This document shows positions 8,754-16,351 of a stretch of 64,000 nt of DNA, piece after piece. The notes beneath the pieces are model-generated. The model had not been told where the DNA came from. It saw nothing but the letters and a program-made list of their open reading frames with translations, and did no database searches. The translations under genes and the position numbers were made by a program. The stretch spans positions 20,537 to 84,536 of the forward strand of contig NZ_JACKTY010000043.1 in assembly GCF_025822605.1 (NCBI RefSeq). Reading direction: 5' to 3'. Every line of letters starts with the position of its first letter. Position 1 is the stretch's first letter. Source of the stretch: Mycolicibacterium komossense. Its GTDB lineage: Bacteria > Actinomycetota > Actinomycetes > Mycobacteriales > Mycobacteriaceae.

Positions 8754-9782
8754 TCAGTAAGAGAGGCTGGCGTCGCAGGCATCGAGCAGCCGGTCGAGAT
8801 TGGGTAGCCAGTCCGCTTCGAGCCGGCTTGCCGGATAGGGGGTGTCGTACCCGGTGACTCGCAGAACTGGTGCTTCGAGGTCGTAGAACGCCTCACGCTG
8901 GACGCGTGTGGCCAGTTCTCCTCCGATACCGCCGGATTGTGAAGCCTCGTGGGTGATCACGAGCCTGCCGGTGCGGCGCACCGACTCCACGACGGTGCCG
9001 TGATCGAGCGGGGACAGCGTTCGCAGGTCGACGATCTCGACCTCGTGGCCGTCGCGGGCCATCTCGTCAGCGGCCTTGACAGCGGTGGAGACCAGTGCCC
9101 CGTAGGTTGCGATGGTGAGTGCGTCGCCGCGGCGGACGGTGCGTGCCGTATTCAGATCGGCTGTGGGAGCGTCGAAGTCGACTTCGCCCTTGCCCCAGTA
9201 GATTTTCTTGGGTTCGAGGAAGACCACCGGGTCGCTGCACCGCACGGCCGCCCGCAGGAGGGTATATCCCTCTTGCGGGGTGGACGGGCACAGCACTCTC
9301 AATCCGGGCGTGTGGGCGAAATAGGCCTCGGGTGATTCGCTGTGGTGCTCGATGGCTCCGATGCCGCCACCTACGGGTATGCGGATGACGACCGGCAGGC
9401 TGATGTTTCCCTCGGAGCGATGCCGGTATTTGGCGAGCTGCGTGACGATCTGGTTCATGGCCGGAAAGACGAACCCGTCGAACTGGATTTCCACGATGGT
9501 GCGGTAGCCGGCCAGGGCCAGGCCGATGGCACTGCCCACGATGCCGGCTTCGCCCAGCGGGGAGGTCACCACCCGGTCTTCGCCGAAGTCTTTGGCCAGG
9601 CCGTCGGTGACGCGGAAGACTCCGCCGAGCGGGCCGATGTCTTCACCTACCAGGAGAACTTTCGGATCGGTGTCGAGCTCGTGGCGCAGTGCGTCGTTGA
9701 GTGCGTGCGCGAGTGCCTTTCGCGACGTCGTGGTCTCGGGTGTCGTGGTCTCGGCAGTGGTGGTCGCGAGTGTTGCGGTCAC
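8754..9782 (-). CDS. bkdB: 2-oxoacid dehydrogenase E1 subunit beta
   Basis: A 342-residue transketolase-like beta subunit with VLLVGEDIGPLGGVFRVTDGL, the TSPLGEAGIVGSAIGLALAG segment and a C-terminal transketolase domain (ALTIATYGALV, VVDLRTLSPLD). With E1 alpha it forms the thiamine-diphosphate decarboxylase of the complex. The GTG start at 9782 overlaps the E1 alpha stop as GTGA, so the two subunits are translationally coupled. An N-terminal run of threonines (residues about 7-20) precedes the domain. The long upstream open frame is only antisense-free read-through of the E1 alpha gene. Confidence 0.9.
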   Translation of the reverse strand: MTATLATTTAETTTPETTTSRKALAHALNDALRHELDTDPKVLLVGEDIGPLGGVFRVTDGLAKDFGEDRVVTSPLGEAGIVGSAIGLALAGYRTIVEIQFDGFVFPAMNQIVTQLAKYRHRSEGNISLPVVIRIPVGGGIGAIEHHSESPEAYFAHTPGLRVLCPSTPQEGYTLLRAAVRCSDPVVFLEPKKIYWGKGEVDFDAPTADLNTARTVRRGDALTIATYGALVSTAVKAADEMARDGHEVEIVDLRTLSPLDHGTVVESVRRTGRLVITHEASQSGGIGGELATRVQREAFYDLEAPVLRVTGYDTPYPASRLEADWLPNLDRLLDACDASLSY

Positions 9783-10891
9783 GGGTGTGCCTCGGTACCG
9801 GCGTTGACGAAGGCGAGGTGCTGCTCGCGCTGACGGGCCAGTTCGGGAGGCATGTGCTCGAGGGTGGTGAGGAACGGTGAGTCGGCTTGGGGCATCGGCA
9901 GTTCGCGGCACCCGGTGCGCAGCCGCTGCGCGAGTTGCTGCTCGTCGGCTGCCAGGGTGGCTTCGAACTCTTCACCCAGTCCACCCTGGGCGGCGAAGTA
10001 TCGACGGAGCCTGGCGATCGGGTCCAGTGCGCTCCAGTGGTCGTTGTCGCTGGCGCTCCGGTAGCGCAGATCGTCATCGGAGGTGGTGTGGGGATTTCGA
10101 CGGTAGGTCACCGCCTCGATAAGAGTCGGCCCGTTGCCGGCCCGTGCAGCGGCCAGCGCGCGTTGGGTGGCGGCGTGACAAGCGATGACGTCGTTGCCGT
10201 CGACCCGGACTCCGGGGAACCCGAAGCCGGCCGCCCGTTGCGCGGCGGGCACCCGGCTTTGCACGGAGAAAGGCGCGGAGATGGCCCACTGGTTGTTCTG
10301 GCAGAAGAAGACCACGGGCAGGTTCTGCGCGGCGGCCCACACAAACGCTTCGTTGGACTCGCCCTCGCTCAGTGCCCCGTCGCCGAGGAAAACCAGGACC
10401 GCGCGATCCCGCTGCGCGTCGCCGGTACCGACGTCGCCGTCGCGCACGACACCCATGGCGTAGCCCACAGCGTGCAGTGTCTGCGCCCCGATCACCAGCG
10501 TGTAGAGCTGAAAGTTCCGTTCGGCGGGGTTCCACCCGCCCATCGTGGTGCCACGGAACAGGCCGAGCAGCTGTACCGGATCGACGCCGAAACACCATGC
10601 CACGGCGTGTTCGCGGTAGGTGGGGAAGACGACGTCACGCGGCCGCAGCGATAGGCCCGCCCCCACTTGGGCGCCTTCTTGTCCGAGCATCGACGGCCAG
10701 AGTCCGAGCTCGCCTTGGCGTTGCAATGCGATCGCTTCAGTGTCGATTCGCCGTGCGAGGGTCATGTCGCGGAGCGCTCGGCGCAGGTCCAACGCGGCGT
10801 GTTCGACACCGAGATCGGTTGTGGCGATGGTGCCGTCGGCTCCGAGCACGCTCCATATGGCTGCGGGTCCGGCTAGCTCGGTCACTGACAT
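9779..10891 (-). CDS. bkdA: 2-oxoacid dehydrogenase E1 subunit alpha
   Basis: A 370-residue thiamine-diphosphate-dependent alpha subunit. The cofactor-binding motif runs from GDG at residues 170-172 to N180 (FLGDGALSEGESNEAFVW) and continues into FFCQNNQWAIS. The FPTYREHAVAW segment and the phosphorylation-loop-like region YRSASDNDHW are also present. It decarboxylates a 2-oxoacid and passes the acyl group to E2. It is the first gene of the four-gene complex operon, and the divergent Lrp/AsnC gene starts 161 bp away, an arrangement typical of branched-chain 2-oxoacid dehydrogenase loci. Confidence 0.9.
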   Translation of the reverse strand: MSVTELAGPAAIWSVLGADGTIATTDLGVEHAALDLRRALRDMTLARRIDTEAIALQRQGELGLWPSMLGQEGAQVGAGLSLRPRDVVFPTYREHAVAWCFGVDPVQLLGLFRGTTMGGWNPAERNFQLYTLVIGAQTLHAVGYAMGVVRDGDVGTGDAQRDRAVLVFLGDGALSEGESNEAFVWAAAQNLPVVFFCQNNQWAISAPFSVQSRVPAAQRAAGFGFPGVRVDGNDVIACHAATQRALAAARAGNGPTLIEAVTYRRNPHTTSDDDLRYRSASDNDHWSALDPIARLRRYFAAQGGLGEEFEATLAADEQQLAQRLRTGCRELPMPQADSPFLTTLEHMPPELARQREQHLAFVNAGTEAHP

Positions 10892-11052
10892 CTCAGCGGC
10901 TCTTCTTCCACATCGTCGAAAGTGCCATGGGTCCTATCGAAGCGCAATCACTAAGCGTCAAACCGGCTCAGCGCGCAGAATCATGGCGTAACAACCCAAC
11001 CCGGAGTGCAATATCCTGCTCGAGACGGCTGAATGTGATCGAGGGGACGACT

Positions 11053-11499
11053 GTGGACGAGATTGATCAGCAGATTCTGGATATTCTGCGGACCGACGCG
11101 CGTGCGGCGGTGAGCGATATAGCTCGGCAGGTCGGCCTGACCAATGCCCCGGTAGCCCGCCGGATCGCGCGATTGGAGTCCACTGGCGTCATCAAGGGGT
11201 ATGTGGCGGTCATCGACGAGGTGGCAGCGGGTGGCATCGAGGCATTCACCGAGATCAGATTGGTGGGTAGCGTCGACACCCGTGAGATCGAGGAGATCGC
11301 GCGGCAGGTTCCCGAGGTGCAACAGTTCTTCACCATCTCCGGCGATCCAGATGCATTGCTGCGCTTCAAGGTTCGCAATGTCGAGCACCTGCAGACCGTG
11401 GTCAACGCGATCCGGAGCACGGGTCTGGTGTCCGGAACGAAAAGCCTCATCGTGATGTCGACGTGGGACCGTTCTGCAGCGCGGCTGTCGAGTGACTGA
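11053..11499 (+). CDS. Lrp/AsnC family transcriptional regulator
   Basis: A 148-residue regulator with an AsnC-type winged HTH (DEIDQQILDILRTDARAAVSDIARQVGLTNAPVARRIARLE) and a C-terminal RAM/ligand-binding domain. The GTG at 11053 is preferred because GAGGGGA lies at 11041-11047 and the encoded N-terminus is that expected of the family; the longer open frame upstream is spurious. It is divergent from the E1 alpha gene, so it is probably the amino-acid- or 2-oxoacid-responsive controller (BkdR-like) of the dehydrogenase complex. I see no clear palindromic site in the 161-bp shared region. Confidence 0.88.
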   Translation: MDEIDQQILDILRTDARAAVSDIARQVGLTNAPVARRIARLESTGVIKGYVAVIDEVAAGGIEAFTEIRLVGSVDTREIEEIARQVPEVQQFFTISGDPDALLRFKVRNVEHLQTVVNAIRSTGLVSGTKSLIVMSTWDRSAARLSSD

Positions 11500-11505
11500 C
11501 GGAGT

Positions 11506-12099
11506 TTACGAGCTGATCCCGTTGGTCAGAATCGTGGCCAGTTCCCGGTAGGCGTCGGCGTCTTCGAGGCCACTGCTGGCGCGCACCCCACGCTGTTGGA
11601 TGCGAACCATCATGGTGGTCACCAGGTCTGCGGCGAATGCGGCGTGGACGTCGCGGAAGGTGCCGTCGACCACGCCCTCGTGGATCAACTCCTGAACCCG
11701 GGCCGCCGCCAGCCGCGTGTTCATCTCATACACCTCTCGAGCGGGCGCAAAGTCCGCCAAGTCGGCCATGAAGGTGTCCGATGCTCGCTCCAGTGCGGAG
11801 CCCACTGCAGTGAGATACGTCGTGATCCGAGCGCGGGCGTCCTGGTGGCCGACAATCTGTGAATCGACGTGCTCGGTCGCCACCCGGAAGAAGTGGATGG
11901 TGGCGGCGCGGACAAGTTGGTCCTTGCTCTTGGCGAGCGTGTAGAGCGTGGACTTCGAACAGTGCAGCTCAGCGGCGATGTCATCGAGGGTGAAGCGCGC
12001 AAAGCCCTGGGCCAGAAAGAGTGTGACCAGCTCGTCGAAGAGTTGGGTACGCCGGCGGGTGGCGAACTCGACCTGGCGTTCCCCGCGCTGCATTGCCAC
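11506..12099 (-). CDS. TetR family transcriptional regulator
   Basis: A 197-residue TetR protein with HTH LDDIAAELHCSKSTLYTLAKSKDQL at about residues 39-63. Either the GTG at 12099 or the ATG at 12093 may be the start; neither has a strong ribosome-binding site, and an operator-like AGTACTG begins 3 bp upstream of the GTG. It is divergent from an acyl-CoA dehydrogenase gene, and repeated CAGTACTG palindromes fill the gap, so it probably represses both. Its stop lies 6 bp from that of the convergent Lrp/AsnC gene. Confidence 0.88.
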   Translation of the reverse strand: MAMQRGERQVEFATRRRTQLFDELVTLFLAQGFARFTLDDIAAELHCSKSTLYTLAKSKDQLVRAATIHFFRVATEHVDSQIVGHQDARARITTYLTAVGSALERASDTFMADLADFAPAREVYEMNTRLAAARVQELIHEGVVDGTFRDVHAAFAADLVTTMMVRIQQRGVRASSGLEDADAYRELATILTNGISS

Positions 12100-12101
12100 A
12101 T

Positions 12102-12162
12102 AGTACTGGCCGGCTGCTTGCAGTACTGCCGCGATGACAGTACTGTCCGGCGTACTTCAGTA
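12102..12162. promoter_or_regulatory. repeated CAGTACTG palindromes (putative operator array)
   Basis: The gap between tetR and the acyl-CoA dehydrogenase gene holds AGTACTG at 12102-12108, CAGTACTG at 12121-12128 and CAGTACTG at 12138-12145, followed by the imperfect inverted repeat TACTTCAGTA at 12153-12162. CAGTACTG is its own reverse complement. Centres are spaced about 19 and 17 bp, so two TetR dimers could bind nearly the same face. Binding by the adjacent TetR is inferred from position. Confidence 0.65.
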
Positions 12163-12188
12163 TCATTTCCAGCTTGAGTGAGGTTCAC

Positions 12189-13331
12189 ATGGCCGTCGAG
12201 CGTCTACTGCCGACCGAGGAATCCCGCGAGCTCATCGAGCTCACCCGCGCGGTCGCCGACAAGGTCCTGGAGCCGATTGTCGACCGCCACGAGAAGAGTG
12301 AGACCTATCCGGCGGGAGTGTTCGCCACCCTCGGCGAAGCCGGGCTGCTGAGCGTGCCGTTCCCCGAGGAATGGGGTGGCGCCGGGCAACCGTACGAGGT
12401 CTACCTTCAGATGCTGGAGGAGATTGCGGCGCGCTGGGCGGCCATCGCGGTCGCGGTCAGTGTCCACAGCCTGTCCTGTCATCCACTGCTGGCGTTCGGT
12501 ACCGAACAGCAGAAGCAGAAGTGGTTGCCGGAGATGCTGGGCGGCAACATGATCGGTGCCTATTCTCTGTCCGAGCCGCAAGCCGGATCCGATGCCGCGG
12601 CGCTTTCCTGCAAGGCCGTGCCCGCCGAGGGTGGCTATCGAATCAGTGGCGCCAAAGCATGGATCACCCACGGCGGCATCGCCGACTTCTACTCCCTGTT
12701 CGCCCGTACCAACGAAGGCAGCAAGGGCATCACATGCTTCCTGGTAGCCGGAGACACTCCGGGATTGAGCTTCGGTAAACCCGAGGACAAGATGGGACTG
12801 CACGCGGTGCCCACCACCTCGGCCCACTATGACGACGCGTTCGTCGCCTCCGATCGCCGCATCGGCGTCGACGGCCAGGGGCTGCAGATCGCTTTCAGCG
12901 CACTCGATTCCGGGCGTCTCGGTATCGCTGCGGTGGCAGTCGGGCTGGCTCAGGCCGCTCTCGACGAAGCCGTTTCCTACGCGCATGAGCGCAGCACATT
13001 CGGGCGCAAGATCATCGACCACCAAGGGTTGGGATTCCTGCTTGCCGATATGGCCGCCGCCGTCGACTCTGCCCGCGCAATGTATCTGGATGCGGCACGT
13101 CGACGAGACGCCGGGCTGTCTTACTCGCGGCAGGCCTCGGTGGCCAAACTGATCGCCACCGACGCTGCTATGAAGGTCACCACCGACGCCGTGCAGGTGC
13201 TGGGCGGATACGGCTACACCCGCGACTTCCGGGTCGAACGCTATATGCGAGAAGCGAAGATCACGCAGATCTTCGAAGGCACCAACCAGATTCAGCGGTT
13301 GGTCATCAGCCGCACCCTCGCCGCCCGTTGA
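12189..13331 (+). CDS. acyl-CoA dehydrogenase
   Basis: A 380-residue FAD-dependent acyl-CoA dehydrogenase catalysing alpha,beta-desaturation of an acyl-CoA. Visible are the FAD-binding YSLSEPQAGSDAAAL and WITHGG segments, the FGRKIIDHQGLGFLLADM region, and the C-terminal IFEGTNQIQRLVISR motif. The ATG at 12189 follows GAGTGAGG; a TTG 15 bp upstream is also open. It is divergent from a TetR gene with shared palindromes, so it may be induced by its own acyl-CoA substrate. It stands alone rather than in an operon, and the chain length or branching of its substrate cannot be read. Confidence 0.9.
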   Translation: MAVERLLPTEESRELIELTRAVADKVLEPIVDRHEKSETYPAGVFATLGEAGLLSVPFPEEWGGAGQPYEVYLQMLEEIAARWAAIAVAVSVHSLSCHPLLAFGTEQQKQKWLPEMLGGNMIGAYSLSEPQAGSDAAALSCKAVPAEGGYRISGAKAWITHGGIADFYSLFARTNEGSKGITCFLVAGDTPGLSFGKPEDKMGLHAVPTTSAHYDDAFVASDRRIGVDGQGLQIAFSALDSGRLGIAAVAVGLAQAALDEAVSYAHERSTFGRKIIDHQGLGFLLADMAAAVDSARAMYLDAARRRDAGLSYSRQASVAKLIATDAAMKVTTDAVQVLGGYGYTRDFRVERYMREAKITQIFEGTNQIQRLVISRTLAAR

Positions 13332-13388
13332 CAGTGCACATCGTGAGCAACGCGATGCTCAACGGCGAGACCATTCGCTTGGACGGTG

Positions 13389-13985
13389 CTATCCGGATGG
13401 CACCTCGGTAGCCGTGCTTGTGCCGGCGGCCCCGAGCACCGCCGCGGCTTGGTCGATCGCCGCGTTCAGCTCGCTCGATGGGAGTTCGCCGAGTCCGGTG
13501 GCTGAACGTAGGTAGGGCTCGAAGAGTCGCCAGCTCAGTTGCAGGGCAACCGAATGCGCAGCTGCCAGTCGTGCGTCGAGGTCCGTTTCGTGCTGCTCTT
13601 TGAGTTCGTCGATCAGGACAGCGATTCCCGGATGTGATGTCTGCAATGTGTCAGTCGGGTAGCCATCGAGCGTTGCACGCGCCATGACGCGGGAATGGAT
13701 GTCGACGGCGGCATCGAACTCTGGGCCAGTGATATGTCTGCCGATCAGATCGGCAACCCTGCGGCCGAGGTCATCGAGAACAGCGCCGACGAGTTGCTCC
13801 TTGGTGCCGAAATGGCGAAACACCAACCCGTAGTTCACTCCCGCCCGTGCGGCCACTTGCCGCAGCGATGTCTGGCTGGGTCCCTGATCAGCGAAAAGCT
13901 CGGCCGCTGCGGTGAGTATCGCGGGAACGACCGAAGGACCGGTCGGCTTCGGCGGGGTCGCCGGCTTGGCGCGTTTCGTAGCCAT
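13389..13985 (-). CDS. TetR family transcriptional regulator
   Basis: A 198-residue TetR protein with HTH TSLRQVAARAGVNYGLVFRHFGTKEQLVGAV at about residues 40-70 and a lysine/proline-rich N-terminus. Its ATG at 13985 lies inside an imperfect copy of the palindrome that occurs twice more upstream of the divergent gene, so the protein probably controls its own translation start region as well as the operon at 14153-17800. Members of this group with VNYGLVFRHF often respond to lipophilic or acyl-CoA ligands, but nothing here shows the ligand. Confidence 0.9.
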   Translation of the reverse strand: MATKRAKPATPPKPTGPSVVPAILTAAAELFADQGPSQTSLRQVAARAGVNYGLVFRHFGTKEQLVGAVLDDLGRRVADLIGRHITGPEFDAAVDIHSRVMARATLDGYPTDTLQTSHPGIAVLIDELKEQHETDLDARLAAAHSVALQLSWRLFEPYLRSATGLGELPSSELNAAIDQAAAVLGAAGTSTATEVPSG

Positions 13986-14121
13986 GCGGCTACCCTAGCG
14001 GCCCGCGCGGATCGGCCGGTAAACGTCAACGCCGGCAATCCAGACGGCCGGGAGGTGCGACGTTGCCGATTTGTAGCCACATGGCTACATTGGCAGAGGT
14101 GAGCAGGTAGCCACGTGGCTA
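13979..14121. promoter_or_regulatory. three TAGCCA-N2-TGGCTA palindromes (putative TetR operators)
   Basis: A 14-base palindrome occurs three times: TAGCCATGCGGCTA at 13979-13992 (one mismatch, overlapping the tetR start codon), TAGCCACATGGCTA at 14074-14087, and the perfect TAGCCACGTGGCTA at 14108-14121. The last two are 34 bp apart, about three helical turns, and just upstream of the divergent operon's GTG at 14153. Placement on both promoters makes them the likely operators of the neighbouring TetR. Confidence 0.75.
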
Positions 14122-14152
14122 ATCAAGCTCGGTATCGACCTGGGGAGCCGCC

Positions 14153-15553
14153 GTGCCAACGAGTTTCGCGCAACGCAAGGGCCGCGACGGAGATGCCGGC
14201 GTGGGCCGGCTCTCGATCCGCGGACCGGTGACCGGCGGTCGGGGACGGCCGTACTCGTCGTCGATCGTGGATCTCGACGAGTACGGCTATTGCGAGGCCG
14301 AATACTTCGTCTCCGGTCGCGCGGCCACCTTCGCCCCGGCGCCGGGTACGACGCTTGGGGTCGACGGGCATTGGAACGTCGTTGCCACTGATGGGGCCGA
14401 CTTCACCACCCGCATCCTGGTCCGCCGCCCGAGTGCCGAGCGATTCAACGGAACCGTCGTCGTCGAGTTCATGCAGGAGTACTTCGGTACCGAGCGGGAT
14501 ACCAACTTCCGGTGGAACGCCGAGACCCTGATGCGCGAAGGCTTCGCCTGGGTGGGTGCGTCCCTGCACCATGAAAGCGTCGATGCGACCGGTGGCCAAG
14601 AGGTCGAGTACCAGGGCATGAAACTTCGGCCGGGACCCGCGATGATCGAATGGGATGCGGATCGGTATGCACGGCTGCGTTTTCCGAGCTCCGACTTGTG
14701 CTATGACGTGCTCTCCCAGATCGGCCGCGCGGTAGGGCCCGAGCGCGACGGCGCGGTCGATCCGCTGCCCGGGCTCGAGGTGCACCGGGTCGTTGCGGTC
14801 GGCAACACCATCGCGGCGGATCGGCTGCAGCACTACATCAACGGAATTCACCACCGGGACAGCGTCTTCGATGGCTTTCTTCTGCAGGATGTGGCTGAAT
14901 CCGGTGTCGGGCTCTCCGGTGACGTGCAGTCGCCGGCCGGCCTGTGCTTGCGCACCGATATCAACGTGCCGACCATCGTGCTCAACACCATGACCGCCGC
15001 CGTCCAAGCAGTCGATCAGCCGGAAGGTCCCTACCTGCGATTCTGGGAGCCGGCGGGCAGCGCACACACCACCGGTGCGTATATGGTCCGGGTGGCAGCG
15101 GCCACCAAACGCGATCTCGGCGTGGAGTCCCCGATCTGTCCTGCCGACTACACCAACACCTTTCCGCTGGAGTACATCGCAGGCGCAGCGTTGGTCGCAG
15201 TGAATCGCTGGGCAGCAGAGCAACATCCGGCGCCCAGCTTTGCGCGGCTGGTGCGGACTGGGCAGCCACCAGCTGCGAGTGAGGAGGTCGACGAGCACGG
15301 CAATGCTCTCGGTGGTCTGCGCAGCCCGTGGGTTGATGTGCCGATCGCCCGCTACGACTGGCGCGGTGAGTGCCTGGGTGACGCGGGCCGCACTTACCCA
15401 TTTACCGCTGATCAGCTCACCGGGCTGTATGGCGAGCCCGCCAACTACCACCGCGCCTTCGAAATGCAGGCACGCGGCGCGCAGGAACGCGGCGTACTGC
15501 TGGCGCAGGACGTTCAACAAGCGATCAGCATCGCCAGAAAGGTCACCTGGTGA
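14153..15553 (+). CDS. alpha/beta hydrolase domain-containing protein
   Basis: A 466-residue protein of the family annotated as alpha/beta hydrolase domain (PF20091-like). Recognisable stretches are NGTVVVEFMQEY, the AVGNTIAADRLQHYINGIH segment and VYDGF-like VFDGFLLQD, then PLEYIAGAALVAVNRW near the end. In family members I know the nucleophile elbow reads G-x-S-x-S-A-x-R-L; here the same place reads G217-N-T219-I-A-A-D-R-L, so threonine stands where serine is expected. GTG at 14153 follows TGGGGAG. It is first in an operon with an SDR (GTGA overlap), next to a TetR with three operators. The substrate is unknown and activity may differ from a normal esterase. Confidence 0.75.
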   Translation: MPTSFAQRKGRDGDAGVGRLSIRGPVTGGRGRPYSSSIVDLDEYGYCEAEYFVSGRAATFAPAPGTTLGVDGHWNVVATDGADFTTRILVRRPSAERFNGTVVVEFMQEYFGTERDTNFRWNAETLMREGFAWVGASLHHESVDATGGQEVEYQGMKLRPGPAMIEWDADRYARLRFPSSDLCYDVLSQIGRAVGPERDGAVDPLPGLEVHRVVAVGNTIAADRLQHYINGIHHRDSVFDGFLLQDVAESGVGLSGDVQSPAGLCLRTDINVPTIVLNTMTAAVQAVDQPEGPYLRFWEPAGSAHTTGAYMVRVAAATKRDLGVESPICPADYTNTFPLEYIAGAALVAVNRWAAEQHPAPSFARLVRTGQPPAASEEVDEHGNALGGLRSPWVDVPIARYDWRGECLGDAGRTYPFTADQLTGLYGEPANYHRAFEMQARGAQERGVLLAQDVQQAISIARKVTW

Positions 15554-16272
15554 CGATCGAGCAACTCGACGGTAAGCGGGTTTTCGTAACCGGTGCGGCA
15601 TCGGGCATCGGCGCCGCGACCGTCGAGCTGTTCCAGACGCTGGGCGCCGCGGTCGTGGGAGTGGACATAACTGAGGGCGCTGGCCTGATCCGCTGCGATG
15701 TCACCGATCCCGCGTCCGTGCGGGCAGCGATTGACCACACCGTCGGAGCACTCGGCGGGCTCGACGTGGTGGTGAACGTCGCCGGTATAGGGGGTATGGC
15801 CCCACTGGCGGAGATGACGCTCGACCGGTGGAACGCCATCATGGCCGTCAACGTGACCGGACCGATGTTGGTGACACAGGCGGCGCTGCCGCACCTCGTG
15901 CAGAGCGCAGGCAACGTGGTCAGCGTCGCGTCGATCTCCGGGCTTCAGGGCCAGCCGTACATGTCGGCGTACTGCGCATCGAAGGCGGCGTTGCTGCACT
16001 TCATGAAGTCGATGGCAGTTGAACTTGCGCCGCAACACATCCGAGTCAATTGCGTCTGTCCCGGTGGTGTGGGCCCGCTACCGAACCCCGACGCGGCCGC
16101 GGCGATGGTGCCACCCGGCGTCGACCCGATGGTGTTCACCCGACTCAACCCGGTGCTGTCCGGAGTCATCGAGCCGACCGACATCGCCGACGCGCTGGCC
16201 TACCTGGCCTCTGACTCCGCCCGATCCATCACCGGTGCGGCGCTGCTGGTCGACCGCGGAACCCTCTGGTAA
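15550..16272 (+). CDS. SDR family oxidoreductase
   Basis: A 240-residue classical short-chain dehydrogenase. TGAASGIG near residue 15 binds the nucleotide, the NVAG-like VVNVAGIGG motif follows, and the catalytic YCASK motif is present. An aspartate at the end of beta-2 (VVGVDI) suggests NAD(H). The GTG overlaps the upstream hydrolase stop as GTGA, so the pair is translationally coupled and should act on the same compound, for example oxidising an alcohol released by hydrolysis; that is inference. Confidence 0.88.
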   Translation: MTIEQLDGKRVFVTGAASGIGAATVELFQTLGAAVVGVDITEGAGLIRCDVTDPASVRAAIDHTVGALGGLDVVVNVAGIGGMAPLAEMTLDRWNAIMAVNVTGPMLVTQAALPHLVQSAGNVVSVASISGLQGQPYMSAYCASKAALLHFMKSMAVELAPQHIRVNCVCPGGVGPLPNPDAAAAMVPPGVDPMVFTRLNPVLSGVIEPTDIADALAYLASDSARSITGAALLVDRGTLW

Positions 16273-16351
16273 GTGGTCGACAAAAACTCCGAATCGACGA
16301 CGGCGACCGCTCGCCACAAGCTCGAACCTATCTATCTGATTGGAGGATGAC

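Noticed and set aside
10372..11052. 5' extension of the Lrp/AsnC frame
   Set aside because: The upstream 227 codons are arginine/proline-rich shadow text over the E1 alpha gene; the regulator starts at the GTG with a ribosome-binding site at 11053.
14123..15601. Long minus-strand open frame (492 codons) opposite the alpha/beta-hydrolase-domain gene
   Set aside because: It mirrors a recognisable protein on the plus strand; the text has no family motifs and is a GC-rich antisense shadow.
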